Part shown: piece after piece, positions 20,697 to 29,644 of the stretch | Layout of the letters: each line of letters starts with the position of its first letter | Numbering within the stretch: the first letter of the stretch is position 1 | Assembly: GCF_900114415.1 (NCBI RefSeq) | Contig: NZ_FOSZ01000001.1 | Location: 806,001-870,000 of the forward strand | DNA from: Shimia haliotis | GTDB lineage: Bacteria > Pseudomonadota > Alphaproteobacteria > Rhodobacterales > Rhodobacteraceae | Direction of reading: 5' to 3' | Length of the DNA stretch: 64,000 nt | The notes under the pieces: generated by a model | The model's database searches: none | The model's input: only the letters and a program-made list of their open reading frames with translations | Told to the model about the DNA's origin: nothing | Program-made: the position numbers and the translations under genes

Positions 20697-21700
20697 GCGG
20701 CCTCTTCATTGTTTTTGTTAGTTTTTTCCGTCAGAGCGCCCTGCAATAGCGCGAGCACCTCACCGGCATCGCGGCTGGTCAGAACCTGCCGGCGCGTCGC
20801 CGCCTCCGTGCCGACGCCATCCATGAACCATCCCAAATGCTTGCGCGCCACGCGCAGGCCCAGATCCGCGCCATAAAACGACAGCATTGCCTCATAATGT
20901 TCCGACACCAACGCCACCAAGGCCGCGCCTTCAGGCACCTCGGGCTCAGGCGCTCCAAACACCTCGGCGGCAATCTGCGCCAAAACCCACGGTTTGCCCT
21001 GCGCCCCGCGCCCAACCATCACGCCGTCCGCACCGGAGGCCGCAATCGCCGCTTTCGCTGTGGCGCTGTCCACAATGTCGCCGTTGGCAATCACCGGCAC
21101 CGACACCGCGTCTTTGACGCCCGCGATCGCCGCCCAATCTGCGCTGCCTTTGTAAAACTGGCACCGCGTACGCCCATGAATGGTGATCATCTGCACGCCG
21201 GCATCCTCGGCCCGTTTGGCCAGATCAGCCGCGTTCAGCATGTCGTCGTCCCACCCCAGCCGCGTTTTGAGCGTCACCGGAATGTCCACGGCACCAACCA
21301 CAGCTTCGATCAGGGTCAAAGCGTGATCCAAATCTTTCATCAGAGCTGATCCGCTTGCGCCCGCACCGCTGGCGCTGGTCACTTTTTTGGCTGGACAGCC
21401 CATGTTGATATCAATCAGCGTTGCGCCGTTGGCCTCGACCTGCCGCGCGGCTTCTGCCATCCAATGGGCCTCACGCCCCGCGAGTTGCACCGAGGTTGTG
21501 GCGTCCCCGAACCCCAGTTCCGCCCGTTCACGCACACCGGGTTTGGCCTGCACCATTTCCTGACTGGCCACCATCTCGCTCACCACCAGCCCCACGCCAA
21601 AGCGACTCACCAGATCGCGGAACGGGCGATCCGTGATGCCAGCAAGCGGCGCCAGAAAGACGGGAGGTGTCAGGGTCAGATGTGCGACTTGAACGGTCAC
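20693..21700 (-). CDS. dusB: tRNA-dihydrouridine synthase DusB (NifR3)
   Basis: 335 residues with a GTG start at 21700. It is an FMN enzyme that reduces uridines in tRNA D-loops. Visible are LAPLAGITDRPFR at the N-terminus, the catalytic Cys motif NMGCPAKKVTSASGAGA, the TLKTRLGWDD segment, the HGRTRCQFYKGSADW motif and the FMN-phosphate loop GADGVMVGRGAQGKPW. It is the first gene of the dusB-ntrB-ntrC-ntrY-ntrX cluster, the historic nifR3 position. It is divergent from ispDF across about 160 bp. Confidence 0.96.
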   Translation of the reverse strand: MTVQVAHLTLTPPVFLAPLAGITDRPFRDLVSRFGVGLVVSEMVASQEMVQAKPGVRERAELGFGDATTSVQLAGREAHWMAEAARQVEANGATLIDINMGCPAKKVTSASGAGASGSALMKDLDHALTLIEAVVGAVDIPVTLKTRLGWDDDMLNAADLAKRAEDAGVQMITIHGRTRCQFYKGSADWAAIAGVKDAVSVPVIANGDIVDSATAKAAIAASGADGVMVGRGAQGKPWVLAQIAAEVFGAPEPEVPEGAALVALVSEHYEAMLSFYGADLGLRVARKHLGWFMDGVGTEAATRRQVLTSRDAGEVLALLQGALTEKTNKNNEEAA

Positions 21701-21859
21701 GTGCTTAATCCTTGTGCATTGGGGTTTTGCTACCCGAGTCCAAACGACCCTTCAATGAAAGTGCCGCCAAAAACGTATCAGATTTATGCAATTGCCTAAA
21801 TTTTAATCACACGCAATGGGTCGATTGCCTCCGCGCGTTGCACGACATAGACAGAAGCC

Positions 21860-23005
21860 ATGACCAAACCGCTTCCAAAAGTTGCCGCCGTGATAGTCGC
21901 CGCTGGGCGCGGCACCCGCGCCGGACCGGGGGCGCCAAAACAATGGCGTCCGCTGGCTGGCAAACGTGTGATCGACTGGACCGTGGCCGCCTTTGAGGCG
22001 CATCCGGACATCGACGACCTCGTTCTGGTTCTGCACCCCGATGACATGGCGCTTGCGGCGCAACTGCCGGGGAAACATGTGACGGGCGGCGCGAGTCGCG
22101 ATGCCTCTGTGCGCAACGGGCTCGAAGCGCTGGCGGACTGCGACACCACACATGTTCTCATTCATGACGTGGCGCGCGCCGGAATTGATGCATCCACCAT
22201 CTCGGCCGTGATCGATGCCTTGCGCAGCGGCGCCACTGGGGCCGCGCCGGCGCTGCCGGTCACAGATGCCTTGTGGTCCGGCAAGGACGCAACTGTCACA
22301 GGTACCCGATCGCGCGAGGGGCTTTTTCGCGCGCAGACCCCGCAAGGTTTTGACTTCTCTAAGATTCTGGAGGCCCACCGCGCCCATAAAGGCGGCGCGG
22401 CGGACGACGTCGAAGTGGCCCGCGCCGCAGGTCTTGACGTGACGATTGTCGCGGGCGCGGAGAGCAATCTGAAAATCACCACAGCCGAGGATTTCGCCCG
22501 GCTGGAAACACATCTGAGAGGCACTATGGACGTTCGTTTGGGCAATGGATTTGACGTACACGCGTTTGAGGACGGCGATCACGTCATCCTCTGCGGCGCG
22601 CGCATCCCGCATGACAAGGCGCTCAAGGGTCATTCTGACGCCGATGTCGGGATGCACGCTGTCACCGATGCGATCTATGGGGCGCTGGCACAGGGCGACA
22701 TCGGCCGACATTTCCCGCCCAGCGACATGGAATGGAAAGACGCCGACAGCAGTATCTTTCTTAAACATGCCGTGGCTCTGGCGGACAAAATGGGCTTCAA
22801 GATTGCCAACGTTGACTGCACCCTGATCTGTGAACGGCCCAAGATCGGCCCGCATGCGCCCGCCATGATGGCCCGCATGGGCGAGATCATGGGCCTCTCG
22901 ACCGACCGCGTGTCCATCAAGGCCACAACCAGCGAAACACTCGGCTTTACCGGCCGCGAAGAAGGGATTGCGGCCATTGCAACCGCAACATTGGTGACAA
23001 AATGA
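21860..23005 (+). CDS. ispDF: Bifunctional 2-C-methyl-D-erythritol 4-phosphate cytidylyltransferase / MECDP synthase
   Basis: 381 residues. Residues 1 to about 220 are IspD ([33 protein letters not shown]), and from Met223 on IspF ([54 protein letters not shown]). The two activities are consecutive-but-one steps of the MEP isoprenoid pathway. In the IspD loop the usual HDxARP Pro is Ala (HDVARAG). The fused form is common in alphaproteobacteria. Its stop overlaps the pgpA start by 4 bp. Confidence 0.97.
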   Translation: MTKPLPKVAAVIVAAGRGTRAGPGAPKQWRPLAGKRVIDWTVAAFEAHPDIDDLVLVLHPDDMALAAQLPGKHVTGGASRDASVRNGLEALADCDTTHVLIHDVARAGIDASTISAVIDALRSGATGAAPALPVTDALWSGKDATVTGTRSREGLFRAQTPQGFDFSKILEAHRAHKGGAADDVEVARAAGLDVTIVAGAESNLKITTAEDFARLETHLRGTMDVRLGNGFDVHAFEDGDHVILCGARIPHDKALKGHSDADVGMHAVTDAIYGALAQGDIGRHFPPSDMEWKDADSSIFLKHAVALADKMGFKIANVDCTLICERPKIGPHAPAMMARMGEIMGLSTDRVSIKATTSETLGFTGREEGIAAIATATLVTK

Positions 23006-23490
23006 CGAAGATGATCGCAACCATGCTGGGCCTCGGCAACCTAAGCTCGATGCCAGGCACTCTCGGCTCTGCCGCCGCCGTTCCACTGGCCGTTACCATC
23101 CACATGGCAGGCGGCTTCTGGGCGCTTTTGATTGCCACCTTGGTCATGACCGCCCTTGGCTGGTGGGCCACAGAAGTTCAGGTCGCCACCCGACCGGGCG
23201 AAGACCCGTCCGAAATCATCATCGACGAACTGGTCGGCCAGTGGATCGCCCTCTGGGTGGTCAGCTTCGGCGCTTCCCACGCCGGCGTGTCGATCCTGAA
23301 ACTCTGGCCCGGCCTTGTGGCCGCCTTTGTCTTTTTCCGCCTGTTTGACATCACCAAATGGGGTCTGGTGGGCATGGCCGATCGTCGCCACGACAGTCTC
23401 GGCATCATGCTTGACGACATCGTCGCAGGCGTTCAGGCGGCGACCTGCGTCGCCATCCTTGGCTACCTCTGGCATGCGGTGTTCATGTGA
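23002..23490 (+). CDS. pgpA: Phosphatidylglycerophosphatase A
   Basis: 162 residues. PgpA removes the phosphate from phosphatidylglycerol phosphate at the inner membrane. Motifs are [17 protein letters not shown] near the N-terminus, [16 protein letters not shown] and [20 protein letters not shown] followed by [10 protein letters not shown], with three to four hydrophobic segments. It overlaps ispDF by 4 bp and cinA by 4 bp, so the three genes probably form one operon. Confidence 0.94.
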   Translation: MTKMIATMLGLGNLSSMPGTLGSAAAVPLAVTIHMAGGFWALLIATLVMTALGWWATEVQVATRPGEDPSEIIIDELVGQWIALWVVSFGASHAGVSILKLWPGLVAAFVFFRLFDITKWGLVGMADRRHDSLGIMLDDIVAGVQAATCVAILGYLWHAVFM

Positions 23491-23972
23491 GCCTCGCCGC
23501 CGACACGCTCACCGCCGCCCGCGCCGCCGGTTTTCGCATCGCCACAGCCGAAAGCTGCACCGGGGGCATGGTCTCTGCGGCGCTGACTGATGTGGCCGGC
23601 AGCTCCGACGTCTTTGAGCGTAGCTTTGTAACCTACACCAACACCGCCAAGACCGAGATGCTCGGCGTGCGCGAGGCGACCCTAGCCGCCCACGGCGCAG
23701 TCTCCGAGGAAGTCGCCCGCGAAATGGCGCTTGGCGCGCTGATCAACTCCGACGCGCAGCTTGCGGTCTCGATCACCGGAATCGCCGGCCCGGGCGGGTC
23801 CGAATTCAAACCCGAAGGCCGCGTGTGCTTTGGTCTGGCACATGGCGCAGGCCAAAACATCGCCTGCACCACCGAAACCGTCGAATTTGGTGCGATAGGC
23901 CGCGCCAACGTACGTGAGGCCGCGCGGAATCACGCGCTCACCCTGCTCCAGACAGCCGCCTCCGCATCGTGA
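23487..23972 (+). CDS. CinA-family nicotinamide-nucleotide amidohydrolase
   Basis: 161 residues, the stand-alone C-terminal CinA domain (PncC type) that deamidates nicotinamide mononucleotide in pyridine nucleotide recycling. Visible motifs are ATAESCTGGMVSAALTDVAG with the catalytic Ser, FVTYTNTAKTEMLGV and SITGIAGPGG. It starts with GTG at 23487, overlapping pgpA by 4 bp. Length agrees with the single-domain family. The pgpA-cinA pairing is frequent in roseobacters. Confidence 0.93.
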   Translation: MSLAADTLTAARAAGFRIATAESCTGGMVSAALTDVAGSSDVFERSFVTYTNTAKTEMLGVREATLAAHGAVSEEVAREMALGALINSDAQLAVSITGIAGPGGSEFKPEGRVCFGLAHGAGQNIACTTETVEFGAIGRANVREAARNHALTLLQTAASAS

Positions 23973-24052
23973 TGCCAAAATAATCACCACGCTCGGCTTT
24001 CCGCCCATTTTTTAATCAAATCGCAAAACGCCCACATTTGGAGCGCTTTGCA

Positions 24053-24062
24053 CGCAATTGCG
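24053..24062. promoter_or_regulatory. Palindrome upstream of amt (candidate operator)
   Basis: CGCAATTGCG is a perfect 10-bp palindrome about 70 bp upstream of the amt start, inside TTTGCACGCAATTGCGCC. An ammonium transporter is an expected NtrC target, so this is a candidate binding site; it does not match a consensus I can name with confidence. Confidence 0.25.
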
Positions 24063-24133
24063 CCTTTGTGCTGCGCAGAAATTCCGCTCTTTGACGACAA
24101 AACCATCACTCACGGGACAAAGAGGGAAATATT

Positions 24134-25315
24134 ATGAACGGAGCGGACACCGCATGGATCATCGTGGCGACAGCCTTGGTCCTGTTCATGACACTGCCGG
24201 GGCTGGCGCTGTTTTACGGCGGCCTTGTGCGCGCACGCAACGTGCTCAGCGTCTTCATGCAAACCTACGCCATCGCCTGTTTGATGAGCGTTCTGTGGCT
24301 CGTCGCGGGCTACTCGATCGCCTTTGGCAGCGGCACATCCGGCCTCTGGGGCGGTCTGGACAAGATGTTCCTGTCAGGCATCGACGCTGACTCGCTTTCA
24401 GGCACCCTGCCCGAGGTTCTGTTCTTTGCCTTTCAGATGACCTTTGCAATCATCACCCCCGCGCTGATTGTTGGCGCCTATGTGGAACGCATCGGTTTCG
24501 GCTTTGTGATGCTCTTCTCCGGTCTCTGGATGCTTCTTTGCTACGCACCGGTTGTGCACTGGATCTGGGGCGGCGGCATGCTGGCGGATGGCGGCCTCTT
24601 TGGCGACACCGGCGTGCGTGACTTTGCCGGCGGCATCGTCGTTCACGAAACCGCAGGCATCGCAGCGCTGATGTTGGCCGTGATGCTGGGCGCGCGCAAA
24701 AACCGCACCACCCCGCCGCACGCCCCGTGGATGGTGATGATCGGCGCGGCCATGCTCTGGGTTGGCTGGTTCGGCTTTAACGGAGGCTCGCAGCTCGCCG
24801 CAGACGGCGGTGCAGCCATGGCTCTGACCGTAACGCATATCTCCGCCGCCACCGCATCCCTGACTTGGGCGCTGTGGGAACGCATCAAATATGGCAAAGC
24901 CTCCCTCGTGGGTCTTGTCACCGGCACCATCGCCGGTCTGGCCTCGATCACGCCGGCCTCCGGTTTTGTTGGTCCGGTCGAAGCTCTGGCCATCGGTGCC
25001 ATCGCCGGCATCCTGTGTCAGGAAGCTGTGAACCTCGTGCGCAATCAACTGCGCATCGACGACACGCTGGACGTTTTCGCAGTCCACGGCGTCGGCGGTA
25101 TTTTCGGCACAATCATGATCGCCGTCTTTGGTCAGGGCACATGGGCAGCCCAGCTTGGCGGCCTCGTTGTGGTTGGTGTCTTCACCGTTGTTGTGACCTA
25201 TGTGCTGATCAAGGTTGTCTCTCTGATCACACCTCTGCGTGTGGACGAAGAAACCGAAGTCAACGGCCTGGACCTCGCGGTTCACGGCGAACGCGCCTAC
25301 GACATCGCGTCCTAA
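24134..25315 (+). CDS. amt: Ammonium transporter
   Basis: 393 residues with eleven predicted membrane segments. Signatures include TLPGLALFYGGLVRARNVLS, FAFQMTFAIITPALIVGA, DFAGGIVVHETAGIAALM (twin-His region) and FNGGSQLAADG. It takes up ammonium at low concentration and is usually gated by the PII protein GlnK; no glnK is adjacent. The start ATG follows AGAGGGAAATATT. An intrinsic terminator lies directly downstream, so it is probably a single-gene transcript. Confidence 0.96.
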   Translation: MNGADTAWIIVATALVLFMTLPGLALFYGGLVRARNVLSVFMQTYAIACLMSVLWLVAGYSIAFGSGTSGLWGGLDKMFLSGIDADSLSGTLPEVLFFAFQMTFAIITPALIVGAYVERIGFGFVMLFSGLWMLLCYAPVVHWIWGGGMLADGGLFGDTGVRDFAGGIVVHETAGIAALMLAVMLGARKNRTTPPHAPWMVMIGAAMLWVGWFGFNGGSQLAADGGAAMALTVTHISAATASLTWALWERIKYGKASLVGLVTGTIAGLASITPASGFVGPVEALAIGAIAGILCQEAVNLVRNQLRIDDTLDVFAVHGVGGIFGTIMIAVFGQGTWAAQLGGLVVVGVFTVVVTYVLIKVVSLITPLRVDEETEVNGLDLAVHGERAYDIAS

Positions 25316-25338
25316 AGAATTGGAAGATCACTCCGACT

Positions 25339-25366
25339 GGGCGGCCCTCGGGTCGCCCTTTTCTTT
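25339..25366 (+). terminator. Intrinsic terminator after amt
   Basis: GGGCGGCCCTCGGGTCGCCC forms a GC-rich hairpin (one G-U pair) followed by TTTTCTTTT, about 25 bp after the amt stop. Confidence 0.8.
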
Positions 25367-25411
25367 TGGGCAAGTCTTGATTGCAGGACAAACCCCGACC
25401 ATCCTGCCTGA

Positions 25412-26119
25412 ATGACAAATTTCAAATCCGTCGCCATGTGCTTTGCACTCCTGACCACAGCCCCCGCCGCCGCTGGCACGCCCGTGAACAGACCCATGAC
25501 TTGCCCGGTTGGCGGCGAGACTTTCGAGATCATCACGCCCTCGTCTTGCTCCACAATGGGGCGAACTATGTCTTTTCGCCCTATGACCACATGTGACTGG
25601 CAAACCCACATGCCCGCATGTCCGTCAAACGGCCTGCCGATCTATCGCAATTTTTCACCTGACGACATCGTACGACTGGAGCAGCACCTGTCCTCTGAAA
25701 AATGGGCCGAAGACCGTAAACTGCGCCCCATGCAACGCGCCTACGCGCTCGCCGGTGACATGGGAGACACCACCGCGCCCTCCGGATTTTTCATGTTGTT
25801 GAATGCCTTTTGGTACGAAACCCGCACCTTCTTTGAAAACGAGGCGCAGAAACAGGCGTTCTTTGTTGCAGCCGAGGAAGAAATCAGGGTCGACCGCGAC
25901 GGAAACGGCCCCTTCTTTCAGGCCATTCTCGCCTTTGCACTGGCCCATGACGGGCAAGGCACGCGGGCCAAAACCGAGCTTGCTCAAGCCAAAGCCAAAA
26001 CGGAAGCCGACGCCGAGTTACCTGAATTTTTGCGCCAATACATCGCCGCCATAGAGGCCTGCCTTCCCGAAATAGGGTCCCCTATCTGCCGGCCCGAGGC
26101 ACCTTTGGTTCTCAAATAA
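25412..26119 (+). CDS. Secreted protein of unknown function with N-terminal Cys cluster
   Basis: 235 residues. A signal peptide ends near APAAAG. The mature N-terminus holds four Cys in about 55 residues (MTCPVGGETFE, SSCSTMG, TTCDWQ, PACPSNGLPIY), an arrangement able to bind metal or form disulphides, then a helical region rich in Ala/Lys/Glu (AQAKAKTEADAELPEF) resembling a tetratricopeptide-like fold, and two more Cys near the end (EACLPEIGSPIC). The TCPVGGETFE start resembles the beginning of DUF2225-type proteins. I do not recognise a specific function. It overlaps the convergent MmgE/PrpD gene by 8 bp. Confidence 0.75.
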   Translation: MTNFKSVAMCFALLTTAPAAAGTPVNRPMTCPVGGETFEIITPSSCSTMGRTMSFRPMTTCDWQTHMPACPSNGLPIYRNFSPDDIVRLEQHLSSEKWAEDRKLRPMQRAYALAGDMGDTTAPSGFFMLLNAFWYETRTFFENEAQKQAFFVAAEEEIRVDRDGNGPFFQAILAFALAHDGQGTRAKTELAQAKAKTEADAELPEFLRQYIAAIEACLPEIGSPICRPEAPLVLK

Positions 26120-27401
26120 GCGTCCCAAACTGCGCCGCACCTTCCGGCGCATTGATCGCGCGCCACAAATCCTGCGCTTTCTCCGGCCCAACCAGAGCTT
26201 CAGCCTTGGTCCGCAGCCTTTTCTCGCGATCGGCCAGCGCGATGGGCGCATCAAGATCATGATAGGCCGTAAGCACCGTGCCCTCTTTCAGAGTAACGGC
26301 GACTCGTGCCTGCATTTCACTCAAGGCGTCATCCTCAACAACCGAAACACGATCACGTAGCGCAACCACATCACGGTCAGCGCAAAGCGCGTCCGAATAG
26401 CTGTCCAAGGCCGCCGTGTCATGCCCCCACAGCGCCATCGCCGCGACCATTCGATAAGAAAACTTTGCGCCCAACCCTTCGGTTGGCGCAGGCTGATTGC
26501 ACACGCTCATCCACCGCGGATGCGTTGTAATCTCCACCTTCTGCACATCCGAAACCGCTGGCCGGTTCATTCCGCCAAGCGCCTCAAGCGTGGCGTGCAG
26601 CCCATGACAACAGGCGTGAAACTTATGGCTGATCGTGTCCATCAACCACACCTCTTCCAATCCATCCAGTGCCGACGGGTCGGCCATACCCCGATGCGTC
26701 GGCCCGAACCCCTGAGCGACCTCAAGCCCTGCCGGATTTCCAGCCAAGCCTTGCGCCACCAACAACGCCGCCTCAACGCCGTTTGAGGCCGCGATACCGG
26801 CATTGAACGGCTTGCCCATAGTTCCGAACTGCGCCTTCAGCCCGCTGGCGCGTGTGGCGACCAAACCAAACGTCGCCGCCACCCGCGCCGCGTCAAACCC
26901 GAGCAAACGTGCGGCAGCCGCAGCCGCGCCAAACGCGCCCGCCGTACCGGTCTGATGAAACCCGTGCTGATAATGATCCCGCCCCAGCCAGACTCCGACG
27001 CGAATGCTCACCTCGATCCCCAAAAGCGCGGCATGCTGCAACACCGCCCCGTCCGCCCCTTCGCGCTCCGCCATCGCCAAAGCTGCGGGAAACACCGCGA
27101 CAGAAGGATGGCCAATATGCGCGAAATGCGTGTCGTCATAATCGAGCGCGTGGCTTGTCGCGCCATTCACCAACGCAGCCGTCCTTGCCGGCACCCTGCC
27201 CCCGCCAAACACATGCGCCTGCGCGGCCCCGCCCTCGTCCTCGGCCAAGGCACGGCACGCTTGCGCCACAGGCTCGTCCACTCCGGCAATCCCGCAGGCG
27301 GCCCAATCCAACATGGACAGGCGCAACATCTCTTTCGTCTTTTCAGGAACCGATTGGGCAGAAGTTTCTGCCACGAACGCCGCAAGTGTTTCGGTGATCA
27401 T
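26112..27401 (-). CDS. MmgE/PrpD family protein
   Basis: 429 residues. The family includes 2-methylcitrate dehydratase and cis-aconitate decarboxylase. The diagnostic NGATSHALDYDDTHFAHIGHPS is present near residue 80, then HQTGTAGAFGAAAAAARLLG and KFHACCHGLHATLEAL. No prpBC genes are nearby, so a 2-methylcitrate role is not supported; related stand-alone members have unassigned substrates. It starts with ATG at 27401, 17 bp after the COQ10-like gene on the same strand. Confidence 0.9.
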   Translation of the reverse strand: MITETLAAFVAETSAQSVPEKTKEMLRLSMLDWAACGIAGVDEPVAQACRALAEDEGGAAQAHVFGGGRVPARTAALVNGATSHALDYDDTHFAHIGHPSVAVFPAALAMAEREGADGAVLQHAALLGIEVSIRVGVWLGRDHYQHGFHQTGTAGAFGAAAAAARLLGFDAARVAATFGLVATRASGLKAQFGTMGKPFNAGIAASNGVEAALLVAQGLAGNPAGLEVAQGFGPTHRGMADPSALDGLEEVWLMDTISHKFHACCHGLHATLEALGGMNRPAVSDVQKVEITTHPRWMSVCNQPAPTEGLGAKFSYRMVAAMALWGHDTAALDSYSDALCADRDVVALRDRVSVVEDDALSEMQARVAVTLKEGTVLTAYHDLDAPIALADREKRLRTKAEALVGPEKAQDLWRAINAPEGAAQFGTLI

Positions 27402-27418
27402 GGCAACTCTCCTTGTTG

Positions 27419-27862
27419 TCAGCCATAAAGCGCTTTCGCCCGCGCCTCAAAGGCCGCCACGATCCGGTGCATGGCCTCGTTGAACACCAATCCAATCGCT
27501 TTTTGCAGGATGATGTTCTTGAATTCAAAGTCCACAAAGAATGTCACCTCGCACCCGCCTTCGGCATCGGCAAAATCCCAAGTGGATTTCAGAAACTTGA
27601 AAGGACCGTCCAGATATTCGGTGTCAATGTGCTTGGTTTCGGGGTTCAACACCACACGGCTGCCAAATCTTTCTCTGAACACTTTGAACGAAATCACCAG
27701 ATCCGCCAGCATCTCTTCCGCAGCGCCCTGTGGCGTCCGCGACCGGATTCGCGCCGCCGCGCACCATGGCAAAAACTGCGGATAGGCCGCGACGTCTGCC
27801 ACAAGGTCATACATTTGCTGAGCCGTGTACGGCAGCGTTCGAGTTTCAGAGTGCGTCGGCAT
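27419..27862 (-). CDS. COQ10/RatA-type START-like polyketide cyclase protein
   Basis: 147 residues from ATG 27862 (MPTHSETRTLPYTAQQM). The START/SRPBCC fold is indicated by YTAQQMYDLVADVAAYPQFLPWC near the N-terminus and the late LQKAIGLVFNEAMHRIVAAFEARAK helix. In alphaproteobacteria these proteins are homologues of yeast Coq10, which binds ubiquinone; the E. coli RatA name refers to a ribosome-binding toxin claim. Ubiquinone binding is the better inference. It is divergent from hpt and upstream of MmgE/PrpD. Confidence 0.88.
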   Translation of the reverse strand: MPTHSETRTLPYTAQQMYDLVADVAAYPQFLPWCAAARIRSRTPQGAAEEMLADLVISFKVFRERFGSRVVLNPETKHIDTEYLDGPFKFLKSTWDFADAEGGCEVTFFVDFEFKNIILQKAIGLVFNEAMHRIVAAFEARAKALYG

Positions 27863-27961
27863 GTCGTCCCATTTTCGTCGTGACAGCGCCAAACAGGGTC
27901 GCTATTCACTATCCTGCCCGCGCACATAGCTGCGCGACCTAGGGGAAATCAAGAGGGTCCC

Positions 27962-28504
27962 ATGTCAAAGCGTCCTTATGTCATCGATCAAATGATCTCG
28001 GCGAAATCCATTGCAGCACGGATCGAAGACCTCTGTGCGGAGATTCACGACGAGTATGAAGGCACCGACAAACTGATCGTTGTGGGCCTACTGCGCGGCT
28101 CCTTTGTGTTCATCGCCGATCTTGTGCGCGAACTTGACCTGCCCGTCGAAGTCGATTTCCTCGAGGCCAGCTCTTATGGCAACTCCATGGAGAGTAGCCG
28201 GGAAGTGCGTATTCTCAAAGACTTGCGCGGCGAAATTGAAGGCCGCGACGTACTGGTGGTCGAAGACATCGTCGACACAGGCCACACGTTGACCCACGTC
28301 ATGCATCTGCTTGAGGCCCGCAATCCGGCCAAAATCAAAACCATCGCGCTCTTGGACAAGCCGTCGCGGCGCGAGGCCGACATCACTGCCGACTGGATTG
28401 GCTTTTCTATTCCTGACGAGTTTGTCGTCGGCTACGGCATCGACTTTGCCCAACGTAACCGCAACCTGCCCTTCATCGGCAAGGTGCGCTTCACCGACGA
28501 ATGA
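27962..28504 (+). CDS. hpt: Hypoxanthine phosphoribosyltransferase
   Basis: 180 residues. It converts hypoxanthine or guanine plus PRPP to IMP or GMP in purine salvage. The PRPP loop [17 protein letters not shown] and the early [18 protein letters not shown] are typical, as is [22 protein letters not shown] near the C-terminus. The start follows AGAGGGTCCC. The stop overlaps the next small gene by 4 bp. Confidence 0.95.
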   Translation: MSKRPYVIDQMISAKSIAARIEDLCAEIHDEYEGTDKLIVVGLLRGSFVFIADLVRELDLPVEVDFLEASSYGNSMESSREVRILKDLRGEIEGRDVLVVEDIVDTGHTLTHVMHLLEARNPAKIKTIALLDKPSRREADITADWIGFSIPDEFVVGYGIDFAQRNRNLPFIGKVRFTDE

Positions 28505-28689
28505 ACCCGCGCCACTTCCTGAAAATGTCGCAATGGGTGCGCAATCCGCCCTCACGCCAACGGCAAATCCTTATCGCGACGGTGCTGGGCCTGTGTTTCC
28601 TGGTCTACGGGATCGAACAGATTTTCGGTCTGCAAGAGCTGCTGCCAACTCCCAACGACCCCAAGGTACGGGTAAAAATCAAGCCGTGA
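28501..28689 (+). CDS. Small single-span membrane protein
   Basis: 62 residues, overlapping hpt by 4 bp (ATGA). A basic N-terminus (RNPPSRQRQ) precedes one membrane segment ([20 protein letters not shown]), then a short hydrophilic tail ending VRVKIKP. The tight coupling to hpt supports translation. Function unknown. Its end overlaps the convergent LysR gene by 11 bp. Confidence 0.75.
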   Translation: MNPRHFLKMSQWVRNPPSRQRQILIATVLGLCFLVYGIEQIFGLQELLPTPNDPKVRVKIKP

Positions 28690-29548
28690 CGCCCAACAGA
28701 CGGTCTTTCATGTCGTCCAAACCGGCCAGTAGATAGCGTCGCGTCGCCTCGATCCGGCTGACCCCCGCCATGTCGACATGGTTCGCCACCCAGATTGGTG
28801 CCGAAGGCAACGCGCCTTGATCAAGGCGCATCAGACGCGCATCCGCATCCCCCAGCACGCATGGGATCACCGCGCGGCCCAGCCCGATGCCAGCCATATA
28901 GGCCAGAACCACAAAGCTGTCCGCCGCACTCACGATCTTTTCCGGCGCCACCCGCTCCGCCATCCAGCGCGCCGCCAATGAACGGGTCAGCGGACCCGCG
29001 AGGCCAAGCCATTCGTCCGGCGCCGGATCGGTCGCGTAAACGCCAAACCCCAACCGCGCGCCAACGTCGCCAACCATGTCTTCACCCAATTCATCCGTCG
29101 GGCGCACCGCCACATCCGCCTGTGCCCGACTGAAATCACTGCGTGCATTGGTGCTCATCAACGCGATCCGCAGCCCGCTCACGTCCTTGTGAAGCGCACC
29201 AATGATCTCCGGCAACACAAACTGACACAGCGAATCCGTGCTCGACACCCGCACAGATCCCATCACCGGAGCTTGCTCGCCCTGCAACATCCGCGTGACA
29301 GATCCCAGCGCAGCTTCCGCCTCCCGCGCCGCCTCGATCATGCGCACCCGATCGGCGCGCACCGTGTAACCCTTTGGCGTTCTGTCAAAAATCGCCACGC
29401 CAAAGCGTGTCTCATAAGCTGCCACACGCCGCAAAACCGTCGCGTGGTTCACCCCCAACTTGCGTGCAGCCCCGCTCACAGTGCCCGTATCGGCCACCGC
29501 CAGAACAAAACGCAGATCATCCCAATTCTCACTGTGCATAAATCGCAT
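28679..29548 (-). CDS. LysR family transcriptional regulator
   Basis: 289 residues. The winged HTH is at the N-terminus (FVLAVADTGTVSGAARKLGVNHATVLRRVAAYE), followed by a LysR effector-binding domain. Start candidates are ATG 29548 and ATG 29539 (MHSENWDDL); the open frame continues upstream into the intergenic region without a good start. It is divergent from the cytochrome c' gene, and the space between them contains two T-N11-A boxes, so it probably regulates that gene and itself. The effector is unknown. Confidence 0.9.
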   Translation of the reverse strand: MRFMHSENWDDLRFVLAVADTGTVSGAARKLGVNHATVLRRVAAYETRFGVAIFDRTPKGYTVRADRVRMIEAAREAEAALGSVTRMLQGEQAPVMGSVRVSSTDSLCQFVLPEIIGALHKDVSGLRIALMSTNARSDFSRAQADVAVRPTDELGEDMVGDVGARLGFGVYATDPAPDEWLGLAGPLTRSLAARWMAERVAPEKIVSAADSFVVLAYMAGIGLGRAVIPCVLGDADARLMRLDQGALPSAPIWVANHVDMAGVSRIEATRRYLLAGLDDMKDRLLGVTA

Positions 29549-29555
29549 ATATAGC

Positions 29556-29607
29556 CTGCAAAAATGGCAGATGGTATTCGATTTCGTCACAGCTAGGATT
29601 TTTGCAG
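29556..29607. promoter_or_regulatory. Two T-N11-A boxes (LysR-type operator) between LysR and cytochrome c' genes
   Basis: CTGCAAAAATGGCAG (29556-29570) is a T-N11-A dyad with CTGC/GCAG arms. CTAGGATTTTTGCAG (29593-29607) is a second T-N11-A box sharing the GCAG half. In addition CTGCAAAAAT and ATTTTTGCAG are perfect 10-bp inverted repeats whose centres are 42 bp apart, about four helix turns. This is the usual layout of recognition and activation sites of LysR regulators. Confidence 0.6.
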
Positions 29608-29644
29608 ACCATCCACGTGCAGCCATCTTCACAGGAGACGCCCC

